Below, piece by piece: positions 1-7,611 of a stretch of DNA of 14,831 bases. Below the pieces are notes generated by a model, which saw only the letters and a program-made list of their open reading frames with translations, made no database searches and was not told where the DNA came from. Source of the DNA: an uncultured Clostridia bacterium (GTDB taxonomy: Bacteria > Bacillota > Clostridia > Christensenellales > UBA1242); contig CAMLUY010000009.1 in the NCBI GenBank assembly GCA_946487985.1, positions 1-14,831 of the forward strand, read 5' to 3'. Both the position numbers and the translations under genes were made by a program. Each line of letters begins with the position of its first letter. Positions within the stretch are counted from its first letter, which is position 1.

Positions 1-1521
1 CAATCGGCGAATCTTGACGAAATAGACTACGCGCTCAACGATGATGGCAGCATAACTATCAATGACTACTCTGGCAGCGGCGCAAACATAGTGATACCTG
101 ACTCATACACGGTCAGCGGCGTAACCTACCCAGTCACCTCAGTGGGAAGTGAAACATTCTCAGGCAATACGGACATTCAAACGGTGACACTGCCTGATAC
201 TATCACCTCAATCGGCGAAAGCACGTTTAATTCATGTTCCAATCTGACAACCATTAATCTGCCAGATGGTCTGACCGAAATTGGGACCAATGCTTTCAGT
301 TATTGTACCAGCTTGACTGAAATAGTCTTTCCAGATACTCTGACCACAATAGGAGATGCTGCATTTTTTAATTGCGTGTTGGTTTCAGGAACGCTAAATA
401 TTCCTGCCAGCGTGATCAGTATTGGAGAGCGGGCGCTTACCTTGATGGGCTTGACCGAAATAACCGTAGATGCAAACAACCAATATTTTACAGCCGACAG
501 TGGCGTACTTTACAATAAAGATATGACAGAGCTTATTGCCTATCCACACTCAAAGACCAGCACAAATTTTGTCGTGCCAAGCTCAGTAAAAACCATAGCC
601 ATGTCTGCTTTCCGTGAAAGCAGGGTCAGTGGCACGTTGACCCTTTCGCCAAATTTGGAATATATTGGCGCTGAAGCATTTTATGGTTGCACCCGTTTGA
701 ACAACACTCTGACCATTCCTGCCACCGTGACATACATTGGCAGCAGCGCTTTTGGCGGGTGTCGATTGACAGGTATTGAAGTTGCCGAGGGCAACACAGC
801 ATACATGAGTGAAAATGGCGTACTTTATGATTTCGACCAGACACTTCTCATTCAATATCCGCGCGGCAAGACAGATACCAGTTTCATTGTGCCTGACAGC
901 GTATCCACTATTGGTAATCATGCCTTTAATGGTGCATCTTTGTCATCAATAACGCTGCCATCTGGTTTATCAGAAATAGGGGCCTTTGGATTTTACAGTT
1001 GCTCAAATCTCATCGGTCAGTTTGAAATTCCTGCGTCGATTACGACAATTGGCACTGCTGCGTTCAGTGGCACAAACATTACGTCATTCAGCAGCAACAG
1101 CAATTACTTTACCACAGTTGACGGCGTGTTGTATAATGAAGATATGACCACACTGATGCAGTACCCAGCAGGTAAGACTGATGCAAGCTTTGCTGTGCCA
1201 AACGGAGTACAAACAATCGCAGGATATGCCTTCCGCAATTCCAAACTTCAAAGCATTACAATTCCATCAAGCGTGACAGCTTTCAATAGTAGTGTCTTTA
1301 TGAACTGCACAAGCTTGGCTACTGTAACGATTGACAGTCAGACAATTGCTGCAATGCTGACCAGCAAATTATCAGCACGATCATTGATTCAATATGCAAC
1401 AACTGTGTATGTGTCTGAAAGCGCAGTGTCGTCACTGCCGGCAGAATTTGCAAACATGTTCAGCGAAGTTTCGCCATCTGATCAGGAAGGATACAGAAAG
1501 TACACTCTCATCAGCCAGTGA
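1..1521 (+). CDS. BspA-like leucine-rich-repeat surface protein (5' partial)
   Basis: The reading frame is open from base 1, so the gene begins upstream; the GTG at 91 is an internal valine (context NIVIPDS) and not the start. The visible 506 residues are about 13 LRR_5 (BspA/TpLRR-type) repeats of the form 'LxxIxxPdxvtxIgxxAFxxCxxL', for example STFNSCSNL, NAFSYCTSL, EAFYGCTRL and FGFYSCSNL. Three copies of a larger module, containing GVLYNxDMTxLxxYPxGKT, start near 466, 781 and 1087. There is no C-terminal LPXTG, membrane segment or binding domain, so any signal peptide or anchor must lie in the missing N-terminal part. BspA-type proteins are known as surface or secreted adhesins binding host proteins or other bacteria; that role here is inferred from the repeats only. 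A hairpin terminator follows the stop codon. Confidence 0.88.
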   Translation, partial: QSANLDEIDYALNDDGSITINDYSGSGANIVIPDSYTVSGVTYPVTSVGSETFSGNTDIQTVTLPDTITSIGESTFNSCSNLTTINLPDGLTEIGTNAFSYCTSLTEIVFPDTLTTIGDAAFFNCVLVSGTLNIPASVISIGERALTLMGLTEITVDANNQYFTADSGVLYNKDMTELIAYPHSKTSTNFVVPSSVKTIAMSAFRESRVSGTLTLSPNLEYIGAEAFYGCTRLNNTLTIPATVTYIGSSAFGGCRLTGIEVAEGNTAYMSENGVLYDFDQTLLIQYPRGKTDTSFIVPDSVSTIGNHAFNGASLSSITLPSGLSEIGAFGFYSCSNLIGQFEIPASITTIGTAAFSGTNITSFSSNSNYFTTVDGVLYNEDMTTLMQYPAGKTDASFAVPNGVQTIAGYAFRNSKLQSITIPSSVTAFNSSVFMNCTSLATVTIDSQTIAAMLTSKLSARSLIQYATTVYVSESAVSSLPAEFANMFSEVSPSDQEGYRKYTLISQ

Positions 1522-1571
1522 CAAAATAATGAACAGGATTTTGCAACACGCAATTTGCTAAATTTACAACA

Positions 1572-1623
1572 AAAACCTTTCTCTTTGAATGCGCAAACGT
1601 CATTTCAAAAGGAAAGGTTTTTT
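1572..1623 (+). terminator. Intrinsic terminator of the LRR protein gene
   Basis: An 18-nt imperfect inverted repeat (1572-1589 with 1604-1621, two mismatched positions, 14-nt loop) ends in a run of six T. It lies 50 nt after the stop codon at 1521. The left arm begins in an A run, so it may also act on transcripts from the opposite strand. Confidence 0.75.
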
Positions 1624-1660
1624 GCATTAAATAAAACTTTAACCTGTTTAGGTTGACAAT

Positions 1661-1691
1661 AAAAAAATCGCATTTGATATGCGATTTTTTT
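1661..1691. terminator. Bidirectional terminator between convergent genes
   Basis: A perfect 13-bp inverted repeat (AAAAAAATCGCAT at 1661-1673, ATGCGATTTTTTT at 1679-1691) with a 5-nt loop. It starts 1 nt after the stop codon of the minus-strand acidic gene (1693-1695) and is symmetric, giving seven U on either strand. It is mainly the terminator of the minus-strand gene and a second barrier for the plus-strand LRR gene. Confidence 0.85.
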
Positions 1692-1692
1692 A

Positions 1693-2634
1693 TTATTCTT
1701 CATCATCTGTTTTCTTGTCGTTCTTTTCAAGTTCTGCTTTTTGTCTGAGCGCTTCCAAGAATTTTTCAAATTCAGCGTCATCTTCTTCCTCAGGTGTGAG
1801 AGGGCGATTTCCCTCTTCCTGTTCAGAAGTTTCTTCTTCGGTTTCATCTTCAAGTTCTTCTGACACTTCCTCTTCGCTGTCGTCTTCTTGCTCGTCAGGC
1901 TCTTCTTCAATTTCTACGTCAGTGTCGTCAGCATTTTCATTGGCGTCGCTCACAATGCCGTTCTCGTCATCGTTTGCTTCGTCAAGGTTTACTTCTTCTA
2001 CCTCGCTTTCATCATCGTTTTCAGCAGGCTCTTCACTTTCATCAACAGCCTCAGCTTCTTCACTTTCAGTTGAATTGTCGTCTTCGCTTTCGGTCTCGAC
2101 TTCTCCGTCTTCAATTTCCTCAGCTTCTTCGAGTTCGTTTTCCTCGACTTGTGCGTCTTCGGCGGCGTCATTTTCCTTTTTGGCTTTTTGGCTGCTTTCA
2201 ATCAAAAGTGGTGCAGTAATAGCTTTGTTCGCGTCTATATCTTTTTCGTCCTGATTTTCCTCAGTTGGTTCGGTTGCATCTTCGGCATTTTCTTCAAGCT
2301 CTTCCTTGTCTTCGGCATCAAACATCTCTTGGTGCTTGTTGTAAAGTGCACGAGCTACGATAACCAGCATACCACAAATGATAGCAGCAATAACGATTGA
2401 TACCAAAAGGTTGACAAGTTCATCATTTCTGAAACCGTCAAGATATGAGAAGATCAAAAACAGCCATGAAGTAAAGGCAATAAATGGTGCGGTAAGAGAA
2501 AACCCGATTGATTTTCCCAACTTGCTAGTTTTTGAGTACTTGTGAATGATGAAAGCAGAAACTATTGACAAAACAGTGAAGATAATTCCAAGTATGAAAG
2601 CTGCGATTTGTGAATCAGACATATTTCCAAACAT
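1693..2634 (-). CDS. Three-helix membrane protein with long acidic cytoplasmic-type tail
   Basis: A 313-residue protein that I do not recognise as a named family. Three hydrophobic segments are seen at about residues 10-30, 44-65 and 74-94. From about residue 103 to the end the chain is dominated by Glu and Asp (about half of all positions) with few hydrophobics, so it is almost certainly disordered. A short helix-like segment (EFEKFLEALRQKAELEK) interrupts this near the C-terminus. The start ATG at 2634 has a good GGAGG 4 nt upstream, and a near-consensus sigma-A promoter lies just beyond. By the positive-inside rule, the basic residues after helix 1 (KYSKTSKLGK) and after helix 3 suggest loops on the cytoplasmic side, but the topology is not certain. 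The gene is monocistronic, ends in a perfect terminator, and its biased composition makes the opposite strand appear serine-rich. Confidence 0.85.
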   Translation of the reverse strand: MFGNMSDSQIAAFILGIIFTVLSIVSAFIIHKYSKTSKLGKSIGFSLTAPFIAFTSWLFLIFSYLDGFRNDELVNLLVSIVIAAIICGMLVIVARALYNKHQEMFDAEDKEELEENAEDATEPTEENQDEKDIDANKAITAPLLIESSQKAKKENDAAEDAQVEENELEEAEEIEDGEVETESEDDNSTESEEAEAVDESEEPAENDDESEVEEVNLDEANDDENGIVSDANENADDTDVEIEEEPDEQEDDSEEEVSEELEDETEEETSEQEEGNRPLTPEEEDDAEFEKFLEALRQKAELEKNDKKTDDEE

Positions 2635-2657
2635 AATTCCTCCAATAAGTTATTTTA

Positions 2658-2686
2658 AGTATACTCCATTTCAAAACAAAAGTCAA
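2658..2686 (-). promoter_or_regulatory. Sigma-A promoter of the acidic membrane protein gene
   Basis: Read on the minus strand, the -35 is TTGACT (2686-2681), the spacer is 17 nt and the -10 is TATACT (2663-2658). The predicted transcript starts near 2651, leaving a leader of about 17 nt that contains the GGAGG ribosome site. Confidence 0.85.
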
Positions 2687-2719
2687 TATTGTTTTTCTTT
2701 TTATTTTAGAAAAAATATT

Positions 2720-2747
2720 TTGAAAAAAAAGAAAAATGGTCTATACT
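2720..2747 (+). promoter_or_regulatory. Sigma-A promoter of the Ig-like membrane protein gene
   Basis: The -35 is TTGAAA (2720-2725), the spacer 16 nt and the -10 TATACT (2742-2747). The spacing to the ATG at 2759 is only 11 nt, so the transcript would begin about 5 nt before the start codon. It faces away from the minus-strand promoter at 2658-2686. Confidence 0.7.
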
Positions 2748-2758
2748 ATAAATAAGAT

Positions 2759-3697
2759 ATGGCAAAAACACAAAAAAACAATAAAAAATTGCAAATTTCT
2801 GAAAAAAGCAAAAAGATTTTGATTGCTTGCCTTCTCGCAGCCGTTGGAATAATGGTCTTGGCAGGTATGGTCTTTGCTTTTTTGCTGAATTACGACGCCT
2901 TTTCTCCAAACCCAGTCGACATCTTTGATGACGGCATGACGGTTTACCTGTCGGCAGATGCAAACGAAAATTATCGCGGGTACAGGTTTAGGTTTATGTC
3001 AAGCAGCGACGAAATCATTGTCGACAGCGAAAACAACATCATTACTATTGATGAGCTTGAAAAGCAGGGGGTTGAGCTAGGCAAAAATTACAATGTTTCA
3101 GTTTGCTATCTAGGCCAGACATCAGGCAGCAACAGCGCGTACAGCGATACTGTCGCTTTCACTGCATACAAATATCTTGCTGCGCCAACGCTCGAATATA
3201 ATGCGCAGTCAAAATCACTTCAATGGAATATTGTCGATCATGCTGACAAATATCAGGTTTACTTTTCGCCGACCGCTCAGCCAATAACCATAACAGAAAA
3301 TAACTTGGATTTGTCGACATTCGCTGGCGGCGAGTACAACTTTTCAGTGGTTGCTCTTTCAGATAGCGCTTTTTACAGACAAAGCCCATCTTCAAATGCA
3401 ATAATCGTGCCGGTTATTTATTCAATCAAGCCTTTTGAAAGCGCAAGCTTTGATAAGGAGCAGATGATACTTACCTTGCAGGGCAGTGAACGACTTTCAA
3501 AAATTAAGGTACAAATAGGTGACTTTTCTTTCGATTGCAGCACTTTTGACATGACATTTGACCAAGCGCAAAATAAATACACCTACAAAATAGACCTTTC
3601 AGCATACTACGATGATCAAACAATAATTGGCGCTTGCCCGATTGCAACCGAGAATTACACTTCATTTGATGGCGAGTTTACATACGCACAAATTTAG
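2759..3697 (+). CDS. Single-pass membrane protein with Ig/fibronectin-III-like ectodomain
   Basis: A 312-residue protein with no function I can name. A strongly basic cytoplasmic N-terminus (residues 1-19) is followed by one membrane segment (about 20-43) and an outer part rich in beta-strand patterns. The outer part divides into about three sandwich-like units (roughly 52-140, 141-217, 218-312). The middle one looks most like a fibronectin type III domain: APTLEYN...LQWNIVDHADKYQVYF...GEYNFSVVALSD. No lipobox or sorting signal is present, so it is probably anchored by the uncleaved helix. ATG 2759 is the first possible start, since an in-frame stop lies at 2753-2755. There is no Shine-Dalgarno sequence upstream and the promoter is almost directly adjacent. 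It lies 68 nt before the germination operon on the same strand; with no clear terminator between them, some read-through is possible. Confidence 0.8.
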   Translation: MAKTQKNNKKLQISEKSKKILIACLLAAVGIMVLAGMVFAFLLNYDAFSPNPVDIFDDGMTVYLSADANENYRGYRFRFMSSSDEIIVDSENNIITIDELEKQGVELGKNYNVSVCYLGQTSGSNSAYSDTVAFTAYKYLAAPTLEYNAQSKSLQWNIVDHADKYQVYFSPTAQPITITENNLDLSTFAGGEYNFSVVALSDSAFYRQSPSSNAIIVPVIYSIKPFESASFDKEQMILTLQGSERLSKIKVQIGDFSFDCSTFDMTFDQAQNKYTYKIDLSAYYDDQTIIGACPIATENYTSFDGEFTYAQI

Positions 3698-3716
3698 TTT
3701 TTTTGTTTTTTATCAC

Positions 3717-3746
3717 ACATAAAAATAAAATAATAAAGGCATACTA
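3717..3746 (+). promoter_or_regulatory. Candidate sigma-G promoter of the gerA operon
   Basis: CATACTA at 3740-3746 matches the -10 consensus of the forespore factor sigma-G exactly. An 18-nt spacer separates it from ACATA at 3717-3721, which differs by one base from the GCATA form of the sigma-G -35. The predicted start near 3753 leaves a leader of about 13 nt containing the ribosome site. In Bacillus subtilis the gerA operon is known to be sigma-G dependent, which agrees with this position. Confidence 0.7.
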
Positions 3747-3765
3747 CCTCCAAAAGGGGAAAGGT

Positions 3766-5190
3766 ATGCCGTTTTTTGATGTTAAGCAAAAAATAGAGGA
3801 ACTCAAATCAGCGCTCAATAACAGCGTGGATTTTTCAAGCAGATACTTTGAAAAAAATGGTCAAGAAATCGGCATGGTCTTTCTTAAAAGCATTACAGAT
3901 CAGGCGCTGTTTTCAGAGGCGCTATATCTGCCTTTACAAACATACGAAAAGCCGCTTGATATGGAAATTTTGCGAAACGATATCATCAAAGGTACAGACG
4001 TAAAAATAATAGATGACAACGAAATGGTGCAGGAAATCCTTGACGGCAAAATAGTCTTTTTCACAAATTTCTCAGATGAAATTCTTGCAATTGACTTCTT
4101 GAAGTTTCCTACGCGCGTGCCAAGTGAGCCACCAACTTCACCGGTCATTCAAGGGCCGCGTGAGGGCTTTGTTGAAGACCTGCAAACCAACATTACTCTT
4201 CTCAGACGCCGCATCAAATCGCCTGATTTTACTATTGAAACTTTACGTGTTGGCAGCGTTACACAAACAAAGGTTTGCGTTGGATATATTAAAGGCATTT
4301 CAAACAAAAAGGTGGTAAGAAAGATTATCAAGCGCCTCAAAGAAATTGAAGTCGATGGAATCCTTGACTCCTACAATATTGTGTCCTTTCTCCAAGACAA
4401 GCCAAACTCGCTTTTCAGACAGATTGGCAACAGTGAAAAGCCAGACGTCGTTGTTTCAAAATTGCTTGAAGGCAAAGCTTGCATTATTGTCGACGGCTCG
4501 CCAATAGTGCTTACCATACCATTCATTTTCCTTGAAGATATCCAAAACTCAAACGATTACTACACCAATCATCATTATTCCAGTTTCGTCCGCGTTATAC
4601 GCCTTTTTGGCCTGATGATTTCACTTATTGCGCCAGGTTTTTATCTCGCCCTTCAAATTTATCACTACAACATACTGCCACTGAATTTTCTGATAACCAT
4701 TGCAGACACCACTCAGGGGCTTCCGTTCACGCCATTTTTGGAAATTTTGTTCATCTTCCTGCTTTTCCAAATCCTCTATGAGGTCAGCCTGCGACTGCCA
4801 AGTTATCTCGGCCTTGCGACTTCTGTCGTAGGCGCACTTATCCTGGGCGACACTGGCGTTAAAGCGGGGTTGATTTCTCCGCCAGGCGTAATCATTGTTG
4901 CGCTTTCGAAAATAGCCCTTTACACCATTCCCGAAGAGGCGTCACAGGTCACAGTCCTGCAACTGCTGTTCATAATCTTTGGCGGCTCACTTGGCCTTGT
5001 GGGAATAATTTCAGGTCTTGTGTACCTTGCAAACTACCTCAACACTATTGACAGCTACGGCACGCCATATCTCGCTCCATACAGTCCTCGCATACAAAAT
5101 GACCTTCAAGACGCAATTTTTTCAAAACCGCTAGTGCAGATAAAGACGCGGCCCAAATCCTTCAATCCTGAAAAGGAGAAAATAAAGTGA
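3766..5190 (+). CDS. gerAA: GerA-type spore germinant receptor, A subunit
   Basis: A 474-residue protein, normal for the GerA/SpoVAF family. The A subunit sits in the inner spore membrane and forms the germinant receptor with the B and C subunits. The soluble N-terminal region (about 1-270) carries the family hallmarks GPREGF (130-135), LRRRIKSPD (146-154) and the DGILDS stretch. Hydrophobic segments follow at about 278-300, 322-344, 349-390 and 396-426, ending with the conserved YGTPYLAPYSP and a polar tail. ATG 3766 is chosen because AAAGGGG lies 6 nt upstream; a TTG at 3703 in frame would add 21 residues but has no ribosome site and lies upstream of the likely sigma-G promoter. GTGA overlap with the next gene shows a tight operon. 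SpoVAF is the alternative within the family, but the B and C genes that follow favour a full receptor. Confidence 0.96.
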   Translation: MPFFDVKQKIEELKSALNNSVDFSSRYFEKNGQEIGMVFLKSITDQALFSEALYLPLQTYEKPLDMEILRNDIIKGTDVKIIDDNEMVQEILDGKIVFFTNFSDEILAIDFLKFPTRVPSEPPTSPVIQGPREGFVEDLQTNITLLRRRIKSPDFTIETLRVGSVTQTKVCVGYIKGISNKKVVRKIIKRLKEIEVDGILDSYNIVSFLQDKPNSLFRQIGNSEKPDVVVSKLLEGKACIIVDGSPIVLTIPFIFLEDIQNSNDYYTNHHYSSFVRVIRLFGLMISLIAPGFYLALQIYHYNILPLNFLITIADTTQGLPFTPFLEILFIFLLFQILYEVSLRLPSYLGLATSVVGALILGDTGVKAGLISPPGVIIVALSKIALYTIPEEASQVTVLQLLFIIFGGSLGLVGIISGLVYLANYLNTIDSYGTPYLAPYSPRIQNDLQDAIFSKPLVQIKTRPKSFNPEKEKIK

Positions 5191-6278
5191 AAAACACCCA
5201 GATATCTCTCAGACAATGCGGCATAATTATTGCAATGTGCATCTTTGCAAATAAAATACTTCTGATGCCTTCACTTATGTTTGAAAACAGCAAGTCAGAT
5301 TCAATTTTTGTCTTGATTTTCCTTTTTGCACTTGACTTTATAGCCCTTCCAATTTTTTTAAGGTTGAAAAAGCACTATCCAACTGAGCGGCTTTATGATA
5401 TTTTAAAGGACAAAATAGGCGTGTTTGTCACCAAGCTGATTTTTATTCTTTTGATTGTCTTTTTCTTTTTTAAATGTCTGCTTGTTTTCAGCGTAACATA
5501 TGTATATTTTAAAAATCAAATCTATCATGATGAATTCATCTTTCTTGCATTCATATCTTTTCTGCCAGTGATCAGCCACGCAGCCATAGTTGGCATTCGC
5601 GCTTTTTCACGAACTATGGAGCTTTTCTTTTTCTTCGTGATTGCCGGCTTCATTGTCTGCCTGTGCATCTCTCTTTTTACACCAATTTCCATGCCATATT
5701 TTTTTACTACGACTGCAAAGGATTTTTTCACTTCTACATACAACCACATTTTCAGTTTTGGCGATTTCGCCTTTTTGTTTCTTGTTATTGACAGGATAAA
5801 AATAAGCGATGGCGAGGAAAAGTCCATCTATAAATATGCTTTCTTTTCAATGCTTCTTGTGCTCATTCTTTATATTCTTTTCTTTGCGAAGTATCAGATT
5901 ACAGCTTTCATGCACAATAATGCTCTCGCTGACATGCTTGTCTTTTCAGTACAGTTCAACGCAATCGGCAGACTTGACATCATAGCAATGATTACAATAA
6001 TGCTTATGACAGTTTTTCAAATGGAAATTTTTTCCTTTGCTTTTTGCGAGTGCTTTCAATCAATATTTCCGCTGCTCAATCGCGCATATGCAATAGTCTT
6101 TTTTGACATTCTCTTTTGCGTGCTTTACTATGTATTTGTTGGTAAATATGAAAATGTTGTGTCCTCAGTTGTCAGCTGGCTGCCAGTCCTTGGCATGATT
6201 GTCAGCTATTTGCTGCCAATACTGTTTTGGATAATATCCTATCAAAAGAGGAGGGGTAAAATTGAAAAAACTGATTGA
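5187..6278 (+). CDS. gerAB: GerA-type spore germinant receptor, B subunit (permease-like)
   Basis: A 363-residue, very hydrophobic protein with about ten membrane helices, matching the length and pattern of the Spore_permease (GerAB/EndB) family of the APC superfamily. This subunit is known to bind the germinant within the receptor; what this one recognises cannot be read from the sequence. The N-terminus MKNTQISLRQCGIIIAMC resembles the usual 'ISxxQ' opening of the family. The start is GTG 5187, whose last two bases are shared with the TGA stop of gerAA; AAGGAG lies 8 nt upstream inside gerAA. The end overlaps gerAC by 17 nt, so the three genes are translationally coupled. The central loops are rich in Phe, and the coding region is more AT-rich than its neighbours, as is common for this family. 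Confidence 0.93.
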   Translation: MKNTQISLRQCGIIIAMCIFANKILLMPSLMFENSKSDSIFVLIFLFALDFIALPIFLRLKKHYPTERLYDILKDKIGVFVTKLIFILLIVFFFFKCLLVFSVTYVYFKNQIYHDEFIFLAFISFLPVISHAAIVGIRAFSRTMELFFFFVIAGFIVCLCISLFTPISMPYFFTTTAKDFFTSTYNHIFSFGDFAFLFLVIDRIKISDGEEKSIYKYAFFSMLLVLILYILFFAKYQITAFMHNNALADMLVFSVQFNAIGRLDIIAMITIMLMTVFQMEIFSFAFCECFQSIFPLLNRAYAIVFFDILFCVLYYVFVGKYENVVSSVVSWLPVLGMIVSYLLPILFWIISYQKRRGKIEKTD

Positions 6279-7521
6279 TTACATAAAAAGATTCCCAATG
6301 ATTGTAATATTGATTATTATTCTTCTGTTTTTTACACCGCTTGCCGTTTTCAGCCCAGGAGAAAACAGAAACCGTGGCGTTGTCACTGCAATAGGACTAG
6401 ACTTTGTCGACAACGAGTACGAAGTGTCACTTTTGACTTTCATTCCTACCGCAAACCAGACCTACAAGCAGAAAAACTCGGTTATCTCTGGCAAAGGCAA
6501 ATCTGTCGTAGATGCAATCAGCAAAGCAAGCGTCGCCATGGGCAGAGATGTCGGCCTTGCTCATGCCAAAACCACAGTGGTCAGCGAGTCCATGCTCGCC
6601 GAAGACGTAGCCGAGTCGCTCAGCCTGCTTGCACATATCGCCTCTCTTCCAGAAAATACAGTCTTCGTTTGCACAAACACCAGTGCAAAAGAAATGCTTC
6701 AAAACTCACAAAACCTTGTTGATGAGCTCGGTCTTCAACTTGAACAGATCATCAGCTACAACGCAAACGAACTTTACGTCACAGACACTTCACTTGAAGC
6801 TTTTTACAAAGGCTATTACAGCTTTTTGAAATCTTCACTCATTGGCTATATTCCGCTTGTTGATTCAGAAGACACAAATACCGATTCTTCGGTTTCATCA
6901 TCGCAAAATACAGACACATCTCAGCAAGAGGTCCAGGGCGACAGCTCACCGCAAGGGGGAGCTCAAAGCTCGCAAAGCAAAAAGAAAATTCTCAATGAAG
7001 GTGAGGCAGTTCTTTTAAAGTCTGGCAAAATGGTTGAAAAACTTTCAACATATCAGCTTTCAGGAATAAATCTTCTCAACCCAAAAGACTTGAACCAGCT
7101 GATAAAAATCAATGATGTTGATTTGAATGGCAGCATTATGGATTTGACGTACAGATTGAAGGACAAAAAAGTGCTGACAACAACCAAGTTTGAAAATGGC
7201 TATCCAGTGTTTTATGCAAAGCTTATCCTCAGTGTCGAGCTTGTCGAAACAGAAGGGGCTGATGAAAATACGAAATCAAACACAGAATACAGTGAAATCA
7301 CACCAGAAATTGCAAATAAAATTGAGGAGCAGATAAATAAAAAATACGTCACGGCTGTCAACCTTCTTCGCAAAAACGGCACAGACGTCATTGGAGTAAC
7401 TTCAAAATTTTTCCGTAACAACAGAAAGGATTACAAGAAATTCATTGAAAATCATGACACGCCTGACAATTTTATCAAGTATGTCACTTTCAAATTGACA
7501 ACAGTTGTACAACCTGACTAA
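6262..7521 (+). CDS. gerAC: GerA-type spore germinant receptor, C subunit (Ger(x)C family), lipobox cysteine absent
   Basis: A 419-residue protein of the Ger(x)C family. The C subunit is normally a lipoprotein on the outer face of the inner spore membrane. The start is TTG 6262, supported by AGGAGG 7 nt upstream; the first ATG is at codon 13 and has no ribosome site. Residues 12-30 form a hydrophobic segment. The usual GCWD motif after it is replaced by FSPGENRNRG, so no lipid-accepting cysteine exists. The family match resumes with GVVTAIGLDFVDNEYEVSLL (39-58). A Ser/Gln/Asp-rich linker (about 201-242) precedes the C-terminal domain, recognised by GEAVLLKSGKMVEKLS and the closing KNGTDVIGVTSKFFRNNRKDYKKF. 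It overlaps gerAB by 17 nt and ends the operon. No convincing terminator follows. Confidence 0.92.
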   Translation: MKKLIDYIKRFPMIVILIIILLFFTPLAVFSPGENRNRGVVTAIGLDFVDNEYEVSLLTFIPTANQTYKQKNSVISGKGKSVVDAISKASVAMGRDVGLAHAKTTVVSESMLAEDVAESLSLLAHIASLPENTVFVCTNTSAKEMLQNSQNLVDELGLQLEQIISYNANELYVTDTSLEAFYKGYYSFLKSSLIGYIPLVDSEDTNTDSSVSSSQNTDTSQQEVQGDSSPQGGAQSSQSKKKILNEGEAVLLKSGKMVEKLSTYQLSGINLLNPKDLNQLIKINDVDLNGSIMDLTYRLKDKKVLTTTKFENGYPVFYAKLILSVELVETEGADENTKSNTEYSEITPEIANKIEEQINKKYVTAVNLLRKNGTDVIGVTSKFFRNNRKDYKKFIENHDTPDNFIKYVTFKLTTVVQPD

Positions 7522-7577
7522 TTTTGACGAAATAGCAACATAATTTAATTTTTCTTTCAAAATGCCTTAATATTTGT

Positions 7578-7606
7578 TTGCCAATCACATAATTTTATGA
7601 TACAAT
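7578..7606 (+). promoter_or_regulatory. Sigma-A promoter of ftsH
   Basis: TTGCCA (7578-7583), a 17-nt spacer and TACAAT (7601-7606) form a good housekeeping promoter. The predicted start near 7612 gives ftsH a leader of about 140 nt and separates its control from the sporulation operon upstream. Confidence 0.75.
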
Positions 7607-7611
7607 ATTTC

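Noticed and set aside
91..93. GTG at 91 as the start of the LRR protein.
   Set aside because: The frame is open back to base 1 and the upstream residues continue the typical BspA domain; there is no ribosome site.
1679..2254. A 191-codon serine-rich open frame on the plus strand.
   Set aside because: It is the antisense shadow of the Glu/Asp codons of the acidic gene (TTC, ATC, TCA triplets); the minus-strand gene has the promoter, ribosome site and terminator.
3703..3765. Longer gerAA using the TTG at 3703.
   Set aside because: No ribosome site, the extra residues do not resemble the family, and the segment lies upstream of the likely transcript start.
3738..3770. Inverted repeat GGCATAC / GTATGCC enclosing the ribosome site and start codon of gerAA, which looks like a translation-blocking hairpin.
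   Set aside because: The left arm coincides with the sigma-G -10 element (CATACTA), so it would not be part of the predicted transcript. It could matter only if transcripts read in from upstream.
7522..7577. Possible terminator of gerAC.
   Set aside because: Only a weak TTTTGA/TCAAAA pairing with a long loop is seen; it is not GC-rich and lacks a proper T run.
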